Source: Peptococcaceae bacterium BRH_c4b
GTDB lineage: Bacteria; Bacillota; Desulfotomaculia; Desulfotomaculales; Desulfocucumaceae
Reading direction: 5' to 3'
Length of the DNA: 64,000 bases
Assembly (NCBI GenBank): GCA_000961595.1
Contig: LADO01000021.1
Location: 21,228 to 85,227 of the forward strand
Shown here: positions 45,182-54,328 of the stretch, piece after piece
Layout of the letters: each line of letters opens with the position of its first letter
How positions within the stretch are numbered: the stretch's first letter is position 1
Notes under the pieces: model-generated
Database searches by the model: none
What the model saw: the letters and a program-made list of their open reading frames with translations, nothing else
Told to the model about the DNA's origin: nothing
Program-made: the position numbers and the translations under genes

Positions 45182-45785
45182 ATGGTCGCCAAAAAAATAA
45201 GGCACAGGTGTTCTCCTCCCCACAAAAAAAGCTGGCTCTTGTTTTAATCGTTGTATTTACCCTGGGGCTTGCAGGGGCAATAGGTTACAGCTCATACCTG
45301 CAGGATAAAGAACAACAAACCACAACAAAAAACAGCAATCGGACCTTAGCAAAACCAAGAAAGACAGGATCATCATCAGCACTGCCAAAGGCGATATTGA
45401 GTTGGAGGTTTACCCCGAACTAATGCCCATTACCGTGGGTAATTTTGAAAAGCTTGTCATCAGCAAATTTTACGATGGACTAACCTTCCACAGGGTGGAG
45501 GACTGGGTCATACAAGGGGGCGACCCCAAGGGCAACGGCACCGGTGGTCCTGGCTGGACTATAAAACTGGAAACCAACCCGCTGCTAAAAAATACCAGAG
45601 GCGCATTAGCCATGGCCCGCAGCAGCGACCCGGACTCAGCTGGCTCCCAGTTTTATATTTTGAAAAAAGATGCCTCCTCACTAGACGGGCAATATGCAGT
45701 ATTCGGCAGGGTGATCAAGGGAATGGACATAGTTGACCATATCAAGCCCGGGGATAAAATGCAAAAGGTAGTTATGGTAAAATAA
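45182..45785 (+). CDS. ppi: Cyclophilin-type peptidyl-prolyl isomerase, broken by two -1 frame changes
   Basis: The ATG at 45182 follows GGAGG (45170-45174). Reading needs a -1 change in the A7 run at 45191-45197 to enter the frame encoding the membrane anchor (KKLALVLIVVFTLGLAGAIGY), and a second -1 change at A AAA AAC (45327-45333) to enter the isomerase frame. The catalytic part from ~45360 (IIISTAKGDIELEVYPELMP, FYDGLTFHRV, GGDPKGNGTGGPGW, ALAMARSSDPDSAGSQFYI) is complete to the end. It would be an anchored extracytoplasmic foldase. Possible causes: lost A in two homopolymers, base-calling error, or programmed slippage. Confidence 0.8.
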
Positions 45786-45807
45786 TAGCCGGAATCTGGC
45801 ATTGAAA

Positions 45808-45848
45808 TTAATAACGGCCGGTGATGCCATGCATCCCAGCCGTTATTT
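45808..45848. terminator. Bidirectional terminator between cyclophilin and trmD
   Basis: AATAACGGC pairs with GCCGTTATT around a ~20-base loop, between two convergent genes. Confidence 0.7.
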
Positions 45849-46634
45849 ACGTCTTTTTTTCTTCTCGATACTCTCAGGCAGCCCCAGTTTCTCCAATTCC
45901 ACTACTATCCCTTTCAGTATATATTTATCTTCCTCCGTGAGGTCCGCATCTGCCAGGAGATCCGGGCGGCTCTGCAGGGTTCTCAAAAGGGACTGTCTGC
46001 GCCGCCAGAGACGGATTTGCTCGTGGTGACCGTTTAACAGCACCTCCGGCACCGGCATGCCCACATACTCCCTGGGCCTGGTGTAGTGGGGATACTCCAG
46101 CAGCCCGTCACTGAAGGACTCCTCCTCTGCGGAAGCAGTCTCCCCCAGCACCCCTGGGATTAGCCGGACAACCGCATCCACCAGTACCATGGCAGGCAAT
46201 TCCCCCCCGGTGAGCACATAGTCACCTATGGAAATTTCATCATCCACTAGGGCGTCCCGCACCCGCTGATCGACGCCCTCATAATGCCCACAAATCAGCA
46301 TGAGATGTTTTTCCTCCGACAGCTCACGGACTATCTGCTGGTTCAGCTTTCTGCCGGCAGGACTTAGATAAATGAGCCTTCCTGTCTCTGAACGTAAAGA
46401 CTTTAGCCGTTCTACGGCTTCAAATATAGGCTCTGCGGCCATAACCATGCCCGCTCCGCCACCGTAAGGGGTATCGTCCACGGTATGGTGCTTGTTTTGG
46501 GAAAAATCCCGTATATTGATAAAATCCATGGATAAAAGACCCGTATCCCTGGCCCGGCCAAGCATACTGATATCAAACGGGCCGGCAAACATCTCCGGAA
46601 AAAGAGTTAATATGTCAATATGCAAAGGGAACAA
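45843..46634 (-). CDS. trmD: tRNA (guanine-N1)-methyltransferase TrmD
   Basis: 263 residues. SPOUT knot features: [10 protein letters not shown] at the N-terminus, [26 protein letters not shown], and [30 protein letters not shown]. It methylates G37 of tRNAs that read CNN codons. Part of the conserved rpsP-khpA-ylqD-rimM-trmD run. The C-terminal lysine/arginine tail is slightly longer than usual. Confidence 0.97.
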   Translation of the reverse strand: MFPLHIDILTLFPEMFAGPFDISMLGRARDTGLLSMDFINIRDFSQNKHHTVDDTPYGGGAGMVMAAEPIFEAVERLKSLRSETGRLIYLSPAGRKLNQQIVRELSEEKHLMLICGHYEGVDQRVRDALVDDEISIGDYVLTGGELPAMVLVDAVVRLIPGVLGETASAEEESFSDGLLEYPHYTRPREYVGMPVPEVLLNGHHEQIRLWRRRQSLLRTLQSRPDLLADADLTEEDKYILKGIVVELEKLGLPESIEKKKRRK

Positions 46635-46726
46635 CCTCCGAGTATCTGAAGTGCTTCTACAAAACCACCATAGTTACAGCGTTTATTACGAAAGCTACAT
46701 TACGTAACACCGTCACGGCACCCTGT

Positions 46727-47233
46727 TTACTCCTCCCCGGGCATCTCCACGACCATCCTCTTTCCTGGAAGGTCAATCTCCCTGACCACGCTTTTTAAGG
46801 CAGGCACCAGCAAGGGGGGGACGCCTTCCCGGGCAACCACGTATACATCGTTGGCCCCGGTATGGATAACATCTTCCAGGGTGCCCAGAGCATCTCCTGC
46901 CCCGTTAAAAACCTGGAGACCGATTAAATCAAAGATATAGTAACTGTCCCCGGGGAGGTTCACCAGTTCTTCCCTGGTTACCTTTAAAAGGCCGCCCTTT
47001 AGCTTTTCTGCGGAGGTCATATCGGCAGCCTCCCGGAACCTGATAATTACAAATTTTTTATATAGCCTGGCGGCCTCTATATGATAATATTGGGCCTTCC
47101 CTTGCAGTTCCACCAGTATTTTTTCCATATCTAAAAAGCGCTCCGGAAAATCAGTCAGGGGGTAAATCCTTAACTCACCCCGGTTGCCCTGGGTATTAAC
47201 AATTTTACCGACAGTTATGTATTGTTCAGTCAC
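46727..47233 (-). CDS. rimM: Ribosome maturation factor RimM
   Basis: About 168 residues from a GTG six bases after GGGGTG (MTEQYITVGKIVNTQGNRGEL). RimM domain followed by the PRC-barrel (~95-168, DSYYIFDLIGLQVFNGAGDALGTLEDVIHTGANDVYVV). It binds S19 and assists 30S head assembly. The start lies inside the last codons of the ylqD gene, so translation is probably coupled. Confidence 0.94.
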   Translation of the reverse strand: MTEQYITVGKIVNTQGNRGELRIYPLTDFPERFLDMEKILVELQGKAQYYHIEAARLYKKFVIIRFREAADMTSAEKLKGGLLKVTREELVNLPGDSYYIFDLIGLQVFNGAGDALGTLEDVIHTGANDVYVVAREGVPPLLVPALKSVVREIDLPGKRMVVEMPGEE

Positions 47234-47660
47234 GCTCAGCACCCCGGATGCCCCCCTGCCTTATTTCAATCACTAATCCGTCCTGCACAACCACTTCCAC
47301 GCTCATAAACTTCAGCCAGTCGTCCCCCATCTTTATTTCCGCAATACTTTCCGCCTGGCCATGGATCACCTCATCACCCTCAGCCATTTTAGCGGTTTCC
47401 TTTAACCTGTCCATAAGTTTCTGTCTTGTTTCCAGTTTTACGGCCCGCTCCTTGTCCAAATGCTGCCTGGCCGCGTTAATGCCCTGGGGATTACGCTTCT
47501 CCAGTTCGGCCAGCAACCGTCGGGACTGAAAGTCCAGGTGCTGGAGCTGCATGTCAAGCCGAGCAACGGCCTCCTGCAGTTCTGTGGCCACCTTTTTTTT
47601 ATAATCAGCAGTAACCTTAACCTTTATTATCACCGGGCGGGTGATAGTGATGCTTTCCAT
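47226..47660 (-). CDS. YlqD family protein
   Basis: About 144 residues from the ATG after AGGTGG (MESITITRPVIIKVKVTADYKKK). A beta-rich N-terminus is followed by a long charged coiled-coil (~25-95) and a beta C-terminus (WLKFMSVEVVVQDGLVIEIR), the YlqD layout. It lies between khpA and rimM, exactly where B. subtilis ylqD is found. Function unknown. Confidence 0.88.
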   Translation of the reverse strand: MESITITRPVIIKVKVTADYKKKVATELQEAVARLDMQLQHLDFQSRRLLAELEKRNPQGINAARQHLDKERAVKLETRQKLMDRLKETAKMAEGDEVIHGQAESIAEIKMGDDWLKFMSVEVVVQDGLVIEIRQGGIRGAERD

Positions 47661-47742
47661 ACCACTTACCACCTATCCTAATAATTTACTCCGTGAAGAT
47701 TGTTGTGACTTCTTTATGCGGTGGTTTGTCGTAAAATATCAG

Positions 47743-47769
47743 AAAGGGAGCATTGAGCTCCCTTTTTTA
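47743..47769 (-). terminator. Hairpin between khpA and ylqD
   Basis: GGGAGCTCAATGCTCCCTTTCT on the minus strand is a short hairpin with a broken T-run, probably giving partial termination within the ribosomal operon. On the plus strand it ends in TTTTTT. Confidence 0.55.
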
Positions 47770-47812
47770 TCAGGCATAACGGAGTAAGCCCGCATGCAAA
47801 GTGAAAATTATA

Positions 47813-48040
47813 TTATATGATCTCAATGATAACCTTTTTCTTTTGCTTGGTGGCAGCGGCCTTTACCACTGTACGAATTGCCTTGGCGATGCGCCCCTGC
47901 TTGCCTATTACCTTTCCCATATCCTCAGGGGCCACTTTTAACTCAATCAGAAAGGACTTCTCCCTTTCCACCATGTTGATCGAAACTTTATCAGGATTAT
48001 CCACCAAGGCTTTGGCCAGTATTTCTACTACTTCCCTCAT
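47813..48040 (-). CDS. khpA: KH-domain RNA-binding protein KhpA
   Basis: 75 residues, a single KH domain with the GKVIGKQGRIAKAIRTVVKAA nucleotide-binding loop (GKQG in place of GxxG). KhpA pairs with KhpB/Jag and influences cell-division gene translation in streptococci. The ATG follows AGGAGGG. It follows rpsP by about 20 bases. Confidence 0.94.
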   Translation of the reverse strand: MREVVEILAKALVDNPDKVSINMVEREKSFLIELKVAPEDMGKVIGKQGRIAKAIRTVVKAAATKQKKKVIIEII

Positions 48041-48063
48041 CGGTCAGAACCCTCCTGTATATA

Positions 48064-48336
48064 CTACTGACCGTCTCCGGCAGGAGCGGGCTTGGCCAGC
48101 AAGCCTGCCTTACTGAACAGCGCGCGCGCGGTGTCGGTCAGTTGGGCTCCCTTTTTAAGCCAATCCGTGGCTTTGGTTTCATCAATTTTAATTACTGCCG
48201 GATCTTTCAACGGATCGTAGTAGCCAATTTCCTCAATAAACCGACCGTCCCTGGGAGAACGGGAATCAGCCACCACTATCCTGTAAAAAGGGTTTTTCTT
48301 GGCACCCATTCTTCTCAATCTGATTTTAACAGCCAC
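48064..48336 (-). CDS. rpsP: 30S ribosomal protein S16
   Basis: 90 residues: [41 protein letters not shown] is canonical S16. A GTG start lies seven bases after GGAGGTG. It leads the khpA-ylqD-rimM-trmD run, with a family B repeat just upstream and ffh beyond. Confidence 0.97.
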   Translation of the reverse strand: MAVKIRLRRMGAKKNPFYRIVVADSRSPRDGRFIEEIGYYDPLKDPAVIKIDETKATDWLKKGAQLTDTARALFSKAGLLAKPAPAGDGQ

Positions 48337-48359
48337 TGCATTTCACCTCCTTAATTTAA

Positions 48360-48433
48360 TTGGGGGACATTCCTTCGCGAATTTGTTAAGAAGAAAGTAG
48401 TATAGCGAACCCAAGAAGGTGTGTCCCCTTACC
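48360..48433. repeat. Repeat family B copy upstream of rpsP
   Basis: GGGGGACATTCCTTCGCG opens and AAGAAGGTGTGTCCCC closes a degenerate inverted repeat. It lies in the expected promoter/leader space of rpsP. Confidence 0.65.
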
Positions 48434-48474
48434 TTAACATGTATCATGCAAAAATTCCAAAATCAGTCATGCAG

Positions 48475-48597
48475 AGGCCGTTCAAAAACAAGTATGGCGC
48501 GGAAGGAGAAGCCGGACAGCGCGGAGCGTACTGATAGTACGTGAGCACTGGACGGCGAGCCTGACAAAGCCAGACGCAGTTTTTCAACGGCCTCCTA
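48475..48597 (-). repeat. Repeat family C, copy 1, overlapping the ffh stop
   Basis: About 120 bp with AGGCCGTT..AACGGCCT terminal inverted repeats and an internal TACTATCAGTA palindrome. It is ~92% identical to 61445-61567. On the minus strand it starts at the TAG of ffh. Confidence 0.88.
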
Positions 48598-49968
48598 GAA
48601 TAGATCCTTTTTACCCAGCCCCAGCAATGGATTCATGCCCATTTTACCGCCCTTTTTAATATTCTTCTCCATATCAGTGAACTGTTTCATCATTTTTTTG
48701 GTCTGCTCAAACTGTTTCAGCAACCGGTTTACCTCCTGGACGGAGGTACCGCTGCCCCTGGCTATGCGTTTTTTCCTGCTGCCGCTTATTTCATGGGAGT
48801 GCCTCCGCTCCCAGGGCGTCATGGATTTGACAATGGCCTCCACGTAAACCAGTTCTTTGTCGTCAATCTCGCCCAGTTCCTTAAGCTTCTTGGCACTGCC
48901 CAGACCGGGTATCATGCCGATGATTTGCTGCAGCGGCCCCAGTTTTTTCACTTCCTGGATCTGTTGCATAAAATCCTCCAGGGTAAAATCCGCCGCCCGA
49001 ATTTTTTTATTTAATTTTTCCATCTGTTCGGAATCAAAATTAGACTGAGCCTTCTCTATGAGGGTCATAACGTCCCCCATGCCCAGGATACGGTCGGCCA
49101 TCCGGTCTGGGTGGAAGGGTTCTATGGCATCCAGTTTTTCGCCCACTCCGGCAAATTTAATGGGGCAACCGGTCACGGCCTTAATGGATAGAGCCGCCCC
49201 GCCCCTGGTGTCGCCGTCCAGTTTGGTCAACACCACACCATCGAGCCCCAGCCGCTGGTTGAATGTTTCCGCCACATTCACCGCCACCTGGCCGGTCATG
49301 GCATCCACCACCAGCAATATTTCATGGGGCTTGACCGCTGCCTTGACAGCCTCCAACTCCGACATAAGCTCATCATCTACATGCAGTCTGCCGGCTGTAT
49401 CTATAATTACCAGATCCCTGTTGTTGGTAACGGCATTCTCCAGTGCGGCCCTGGCGATATCCACCGGGCTGTTCCTGTCCCCCATGGAAAACACGGGAAC
49501 ATCCAACTGTGATCCCAATACCTGCAATTGCTTTATGGCAGCCGGGCGGTAAATATCCGCCGCCACCAGGAGCGGCCGCCTGCCGCTCTTCCTGAGCATG
49601 TTGGCGAGCTTGGCGGAGGTAGTGGTTTTCCCGCCACCCTGCAGGCCCACCATCATAACAACGGTGGGAGGCTTAGGGGCCAGGTTAATTTTGCTCTGAA
49701 CCCCGCCCATGAGCCCGGCAAGCTCATCATGTACAATTTTTACTACTTGCTGCCCCGGGGTCAAGCTGGTCAGCACATCGGAACCAACAGCCCGCTCCTT
49801 GACCCGCTGCTGAAAATCCTTGACCACCTTAAAATTAACATCGGCATCAAGCAAGGCCCGCCGCACTTCCTTCAGGGCCTCGTCAACATCTTCCCCGGTA
49901 AGCCTGCCTTTGCCCTTCAATTTACGGAATGTTTCCTGGAGTTTTTCAGCCAATCCCGAAAAAACCAA
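48595..49968 (-). CDS. ffh: Signal recognition particle protein Ffh
   Basis: 457 residues. N domain, GTPase G domain with GLQGGGKTTTSAKLA, DTAGR, TKLDGDTRGG and GVGEKLDAIEPFHPDRMADRILGMGD, and the methionine-rich M domain (~300-457, MTPWERRHSHEISGSRKKRIARGSG binding 4.5S RNA). A TTG start after AGGAGGG. The stop TAG and following bases coincide with a family C repeat end. It is encoded 15 bases after ylxM. Confidence 0.97.
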   Translation of the reverse strand: MVFSGLAEKLQETFRKLKGKGRLTGEDVDEALKEVRRALLDADVNFKVVKDFQQRVKERAVGSDVLTSLTPGQQVVKIVHDELAGLMGGVQSKINLAPKPPTVVMMVGLQGGGKTTTSAKLANMLRKSGRRPLLVAADIYRPAAIKQLQVLGSQLDVPVFSMGDRNSPVDIARAALENAVTNNRDLVIIDTAGRLHVDDELMSELEAVKAAVKPHEILLVVDAMTGQVAVNVAETFNQRLGLDGVVLTKLDGDTRGGAALSIKAVTGCPIKFAGVGEKLDAIEPFHPDRMADRILGMGDVMTLIEKAQSNFDSEQMEKLNKKIRAADFTLEDFMQQIQEVKKLGPLQQIIGMIPGLGSAKKLKELGEIDDKELVYVEAIVKSMTPWERRHSHEISGSRKKRIARGSGTSVQEVNRLLKQFEQTKKMMKQFTDMEKNIKKGGKMGMNPLLGLGKKDLF

Positions 49969-49983
49969 GGTTGTGCCCTCCTT

Positions 49984-50319
49984 TCATTCCTCTTCCGTAG
50001 CCATGACCCTTGTTAATATTTTTCTTACCTCCGGCAGTTTCTCAGGGCCGCTTTCCAGCAATTCCAGCGCCTGCCCCAAAAGCAGGCGGTTATCCATGTG
50101 CCTGGACACAAGTCCCAGCTTGTTTTCATAATCCGTTAAGGATTGCTCTGATCTTTTTAATATGTCGTATACGGCCTGTCTGCTGACACCGAACTGTTCC
50201 GCAATTTCCCCCAGGGAGAGGTCGTCTCCGTAATACAACTCCACAAAACGCCGCTGGCGCTCGGTCAGCAACTGACCGTAAAAATCATATAGCAAATTTA
50301 TCATGGCCAGCTTTTCCAT
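49984..50319 (-). CDS. ylxM: YlxM/p13-like DNA-binding protein
   Basis: 111 residues. A sigma-region-4-like helix-turn-helix ([36 protein letters not shown]) is the defining feature. YlxM is encoded with ffh across Firmicutes and may modulate SRP assembly. The ATG follows GCGGAGG. Confidence 0.93.
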   Translation of the reverse strand: MEKLAMINLLYDFYGQLLTERQRRFVELYYGDDLSLGEIAEQFGVSRQAVYDILKRSEQSLTDYENKLGLVSRHMDNRLLLGQALELLESGPEKLPEVRKILTRVMATEEE

Positions 50320-50534
50320 AATGCCTCCGCCAAACGCCGCAAAATATCAAGGAAGAATACTTAACAGATTTGATTTTAATACAGCGTCCTCTTCCTGTCA
50401 AGTAAAAAACCATTACACTTGGAAGGATACCTGAATAATCAAGGTTTATAAACTGGATCAAAGATGAAAATTTGTGACACAAATTTATTTACAAATGGTA
50501 TTTGGTCGGTACCCGAACCAGATGATAATATCCA

Positions 50535-50582
50535 GGTTAAATAACAATCCCCGCTGCAAACGGCGGGGATTGTTATTTAACC
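50535..50582. terminator. Long perfect inverted repeat, bidirectional terminator
   Basis: GGTTAAATAACAATCCCCGC and GCGGGGATTGTTATTTAACC are perfect 20-base arms around TGCAAACG. A/T-rich outer arms give T-runs on both strands. Confidence 0.75.
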
Positions 50583-50665
50583 TTTTGTATTTATGAATAA
50601 TTTACCCTAAACCACATTCCAATCCCCTATCCTCAATCCATTTTAACGGAAGAATAACGTAAACA

Positions 50666-50875
50666 CTACCATTGCATTAAGGTGCTGTAATTGTTTTTAA
50701 ACCTTTCCAAAAGAGAGACTCCGGTATGCCGGTCTATTGTTGCGCTGTTCCATTCACTTAAGGTGGCATAGTTCTCATTTACAGCACCTACCAGTCTATC
50801 ACTTATGTTTTCATTTTTCTTCTCCTGTTTCACTACATTGAAATAACTGCAGGCTATATTAGCGGACCGTGCCAT
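50666..50875 (-). CDS. Hypothetical small protein with NYxTLxxW repeats
   Basis: About 69 residues from an ATG nine bases after GGAGGG (MARSANIACSYFNVVKQEKK). The motif NYATLSEW recurs as NYSTLMQW at the very C-terminus, separated by ~28 residues. No known family and no signal peptide. It is isolated in a 1-kb gap with its own ribosome binding site. Confidence 0.6.
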   Translation of the reverse strand: MARSANIACSYFNVVKQEKKNENISDRLVGAVNENYATLSEWNSATIDRHTGVSLLERFKNNYSTLMQW

Positions 50876-50884
50876 TTTTTTCAC

Positions 50885-51303
50885 TCCCTCCAGTAACCTT
50901 TTTGATCACCGTATTTAAATTGATTTATTATATATTATTGCCAGCCCGGTGATAAATAAAGCACATGGCTTTGAAACGCCAAAATACTGGTCACTACCAT
51001 GTGCCTGTAACGTCGATTATTTCACAAACATAAAACCGGCCAATGAGCTAGTCGAACGATTCACAACCCACTAATAAGATATTCCCTGGCCTGCCATAGG
51101 GATCAGTGCAAAACTTCTCCTAGCAAAAAGAAAGGGCTGCCCCAAACTAGCTTTGGCACAGCCCCTTTTGTTATTTTAACTTAATGCTTAATAACTTAAA
51201 CACCTATGCCGCTGACACGGCACCATCAGAAGATGAAAATACGATTTTCAGGGTAGTTGCCCGGTACCTACTTACCGTACTTACTTACCTTGCTTACCTA
51301 TAA
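50885..51303. other. Intergenic region upstream of the small protein and downstream of leuS
   Basis: No gene seen. It contains GCACATGG..CCATGTGC arms (~50970-51004), a strong hairpin GGGGCTGTGCC..GGCAGCCC (51137-51172) with T-runs on both strands, and repeated TTACC units (51270-51300). Confidence 0.5.
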
Positions 51304-51330
51304 TAAACCCCACCGCTGGAGTGGGGTCAG
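51304..51330 (-). terminator. leuS terminator
   Basis: GACCCCAC TCCAGC GTGGGGTTTATT on the minus strand, directly after the leuS stop. Confidence 0.8.
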
Positions 51331-51336
51331 AAGATG

Positions 51337-53820
51337 CTACTTGACCACGATGTTTACCAATTTTCCCGGTACCGGAACAACCTTGACCACCTGCTTGCCC
51401 TCAATCATATTCTGCACTTTAGGCTGTTCCAGCACTAGCTTTTTCATTTCTTCCGCGCTAATGCCCGCCGGCACCAGCATCCTTTCCCGGACCTTGCCGT
51501 TGAGTTGTACAACAATGGTTATTTCGTCCTCCACTATGGCAGCCGGGTCATACTCCGGCCAGGGCTGTTTGTGGATACTTTCCCCATGCCCGGTGCCTCG
51601 CCACAACTCCTCGGAAATATGCGGGGCGAAGGGTGCCAGGAGGATTAACATGTGTTCCACCGCCTCCCTCAGCACGGCGGGGTCCCGGTCGCTTTCCGGC
51701 ACCTCCTTAAACTGATATAACCCGTTTACCAGTTCCATGATGGAGCTCACCGCCGTGTTGAAATTAAAGCGGCTGCCCACGTCCTCGGTCACCTTTTTGA
51801 TGGTGGCATGGGTAAGTCGCCGCATCTCCCGGTTAACCCCCACCAGTTTCCCTTCAGGCCTGGGCGGGGCCTTTAGCAGGTCATTCGCCAGGGGGGCCAC
51901 CAGCCGCCACACCCGGTGCAGGAAGCGGTAACTGCCTTCCACCCCCTGGTCGCTCCACTCCAGGTCGCGCTCCGGCGGGGCTGCAAAGAGTATGAACAGG
52001 CGGGCTGTATCCGCCCCGTAGGAAGCCACTATTTCTTCCGGGCTCACCACATTCCCCTTGGACTTGGACATTTTGGTGCCGTCCTTCAGCACCATGCCCT
52101 GGGTGAGCAGGTTGGTGAAGGGCTCGATGTTTTTAACCAGTCCGATATCGTACAGGAATTTGGTAAAGAACCGGGAGTAGAGCAGGTGCAGTATGGCGTG
52201 CTCCACACCCCCAATGTACTGGTCCACGGGCAGCCAGTTGTTTACCTTGTCCCGGTCCCAGGCCGCGTTTTCTTCCCGGGGGCTGGTGTAACGGTAATAA
52301 TAAAATGAAGAACACATGAAGGTGTCCATGGTATCCGTTTCCCGGCGTGCAGGCTTGCCGCACCCGGGGCAAGTGGTATTCACAAAATCCGGGCTATCCG
52401 CCAGGGGTGAGCGGCCAGTGGGCTTAAATTCCACGTTCCCGGGCAGCAGTACCGGTAAATCCTGCTCGGGCACGGGAACCACCCCGCAGTGGTCACAGTA
52501 AATCATTGGTATGGGAGCACCCCAGTAGCGCTGCCTGGAAATCAGCCAGTCCCGCAAACGGAAATTAATTACTCCCCGCCCGGTATTTTTTTCTTCCAGA
52601 TATTTTATTACTTTCGCAATTCCCTCTTCATTGGGAGTGCCATTAAAAGGCCCGGAATTAACCATTCTGCCTTCACCGGTATAAGCCCCGGCCATGGTTT
52701 CCGGATCAAGATCCGGCCCTTCCGGCTGAATAACTATTCTGATGGGCAGATTGTATTTCCTGGCAAATTCAAAGTCCCGCTGGTCATGGGCGGGCACGCC
52801 CATCACCGCGCCGGTGCCGTATTCCAGCAACACATAGTTGGCCACCAGTATGTGCACCTTTTCGCCGGTTAAAGGGTTAATACAGTATCCGCCTGTGAAA
52901 AAGCCTATCTTTTCCGCGTCCGTGGCGGTGCGGGCAATCTCACTTAAATTCCTTACCTTGTTTACGAATTCCCTAATTTCTGCGGCCTGGGGTTTGCCGC
53001 TGATTATTTTTTCCACCAGGGGGTGCTCCGGCGCCAGCACCATGTAAGTAACGCCGAAAACAGTGTCCGGCCGGGTGGTAAAAACGGTAAAGCTCTCCTC
53101 TAGCCCCTCGATGGGAAAGTTTATTTCCGCCCCCTCGCTGCGGCCTATCCAGTTCTCCTGCATAATCTTGACCTTTTCCGGCCAGCCTCCCAGCAGGCTG
53201 ATATCGTCCAGCAGGCGGTCCGCATAGCTGGTAATTTTAAAGAACCACTGCTCCAGCTCGCGTTTTTCCACGCCGGTTTTACAACGTTCGCAGGCGCCCT
53301 CCTTAACCTGCTCGTTGGCCAGCACGGTGGCGCAGGAGGGGCACCAGTTCACCGCCGCTTTCTTTTTATAGGCCAGCCCGTGCTTGTATAACTGAATAAA
53401 AAGCCACTGGGTCCATTTGTAATAGCCCGGGTGGCAGGTGGCTATCTCTCTGTTCCAGTCATAACTGATACCTAATTGTTTAAGCTGCTCCCGCATGGTT
53501 TTGATATTTTCGTAGGTCCATTCTGCGGGGTGCATGTTGCCGTGCTTGATGGCGGCATTTTCCGCCGGCAGCCCGAAGGCGTCCCAGCCCATGGGATGCA
53601 GCACGTTATGTCCCTGCATTGTTTTGAAGCGGGCCACCACATCACCGATGGAATAATTCCGGACGTGCCCCATGTGCAGCTTCCCCGAGGGGTAGGGAAA
53701 CATTTCCAGGCAGTAATATTTCGGGCGGTCACTGAAGTCCTGCACCTCGTACAGATTTTCCGCCTCCCAGGACTTCTGCCATTTTTCTTCAATTTCCTTG
53801 AAATCATAGCGTTCTTTCAA
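51337..53820 (-). CDS. leuS: Leucine--tRNA ligase
   Basis: 827 residues. Class I signatures: [20 protein letters not shown] (HIGH variant HMGH) and [14 protein letters not shown]. The CP1 editing domain (~220-420, [37 protein letters not shown]) is complete, and a zinc-like CPSC..CERC knuckle is visible at ~155-180. It charges tRNA-Leu with leucine. Expression is controlled by a T-box leader whose architecture is unusual because a tRNA-Ala gene is nested in it. Confidence 0.98.
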   Translation of the reverse strand: MKERYDFKEIEEKWQKSWEAENLYEVQDFSDRPKYYCLEMFPYPSGKLHMGHVRNYSIGDVVARFKTMQGHNVLHPMGWDAFGLPAENAAIKHGNMHPAEWTYENIKTMREQLKQLGISYDWNREIATCHPGYYKWTQWLFIQLYKHGLAYKKKAAVNWCPSCATVLANEQVKEGACERCKTGVEKRELEQWFFKITSYADRLLDDISLLGGWPEKVKIMQENWIGRSEGAEINFPIEGLEESFTVFTTRPDTVFGVTYMVLAPEHPLVEKIISGKPQAAEIREFVNKVRNLSEIARTATDAEKIGFFTGGYCINPLTGEKVHILVANYVLLEYGTGAVMGVPAHDQRDFEFARKYNLPIRIVIQPEGPDLDPETMAGAYTGEGRMVNSGPFNGTPNEEGIAKVIKYLEEKNTGRGVINFRLRDWLISRQRYWGAPIPMIYCDHCGVVPVPEQDLPVLLPGNVEFKPTGRSPLADSPDFVNTTCPGCGKPARRETDTMDTFMCSSFYYYRYTSPREENAAWDRDKVNNWLPVDQYIGGVEHAILHLLYSRFFTKFLYDIGLVKNIEPFTNLLTQGMVLKDGTKMSKSKGNVVSPEEIVASYGADTARLFILFAAPPERDLEWSDQGVEGSYRFLHRVWRLVAPLANDLLKAPPRPEGKLVGVNREMRRLTHATIKKVTEDVGSRFNFNTAVSSIMELVNGLYQFKEVPESDRDPAVLREAVEHMLILLAPFAPHISEELWRGTGHGESIHKQPWPEYDPAAIVEDEITIVVQLNGKVRERMLVPAGISAEEMKKLVLEQPKVQNMIEGKQVVKVVPVPGKLVNIVVK

Positions 53821-53837
53821 TTCATGATCCTCCTAAT

Positions 53838-54160
53838 AAAAACTCCCGTCCTCAATAAGGGACGGGAGTAATATACCCGCGGTACCACCCTTGTTGGTAA
53901 GTTATTGCCTGGTGGAGCTGGCGGGAATCGAACCCGCGGCCTCTTCCATGCCAAGGAAGCGCGCTCCCTCTGCGCCACAGCCCCATAACTTTACCCACTC
54001 GTGTGTGTTGTTAACGGTTACCACCGAATCGGAGTACCTATTCCTCCGACCAACTCAGAGGCGAGTTCATCAGCACGTCTTTACCGCCTTACACCAACCG
54101 GCGGCTCTCTGCAAAATACGCGCCTGCTTACTACTCCCCATCAATGTTGTTCCTCTATTT
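53838..54160 (-). promoter_or_regulatory. leuS T-box riboswitch interrupted by a tRNA gene
   Basis: On the minus strand Stem I starts near 54150 (GGGGAGTAGTAAGCAGG), with the AGAGAGCC and GGTTGGTG elements and the specifier in TGAACTCG (CTC, Leu). Stem III ends ACCGTTA near 54011. The T-box AAGGGTGGTACCGCGG lies at 53878-53893, and the terminator is ACTCCCGTCC..GGACGGGAGTTTTT (53838-53869). TGGT pairs with an A-discriminator CCA, as in tRNA-Leu. Between Stem III and the T-box, GGTAAAGTTAT and ATAACTTACC form a 10-bp helix (one bulged A) whose loop is the tRNA-Ala at 53910-53984. Confidence 0.92.
53910..53984 (-). tRNA. tRNA-Ala (anticodon GGC), CCA encoded, inside the leuS leader
   Basis: Acceptor GGGGCTG pairs with CAGCTCC, giving the G3:U70 alanine identity pair. 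The D arm is GCGC-AGAGGGA-GCGC with a 7-base loop. Anticodon arm CTTCC-TTGGCAT-GGAAG gives GGC. The T arm is GCGGG-TTCGATT-CCCGC. Discriminator A and CCA are genomic. All stems are perfectly paired. It has no separate promoter; it is transcribed with the T-box leader. Confidence 0.95.
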
Positions 54161-54171
54161 TGACAATACCA

Positions 54172-54201
54172 ATTATAAAATATGCGCATTTGTGTTGTCA
54201 A
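54172..54201 (-). promoter_or_regulatory. Promoter of the tRNA-Ala/leuS transcript
   Basis: Perfect TTGACA (54196-54201) and perfect TATAAT (54172-54177) on the minus strand, 18 bases apart. The start would be near 54165, just before Stem I. Such a consensus promoter is stronger than usual for a synthetase gene and suits a stable RNA. Confidence 0.85.
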
Positions 54202-54216
54202 CGACAACAATTAAGG

Positions 54217-54328
54217 AAAGGGGACACACCTTCCTGGGTTCACTATATCCCTTTCTCCTTATTAAATCCGGGAGGGATGCCTAAATAGGAACGGTTACAC
54301 ACCTTCAAGAAGGAATGTCCCCGATTTA
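54217..54328. repeat. Repeat family B, two units
   Basis: GGGGACACACCTTCC.. and a second unit GGTTACACACCTTCAAGAAGGAATGTCCCC. It lies between rsfS and the leuS promoter. Confidence 0.7.
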
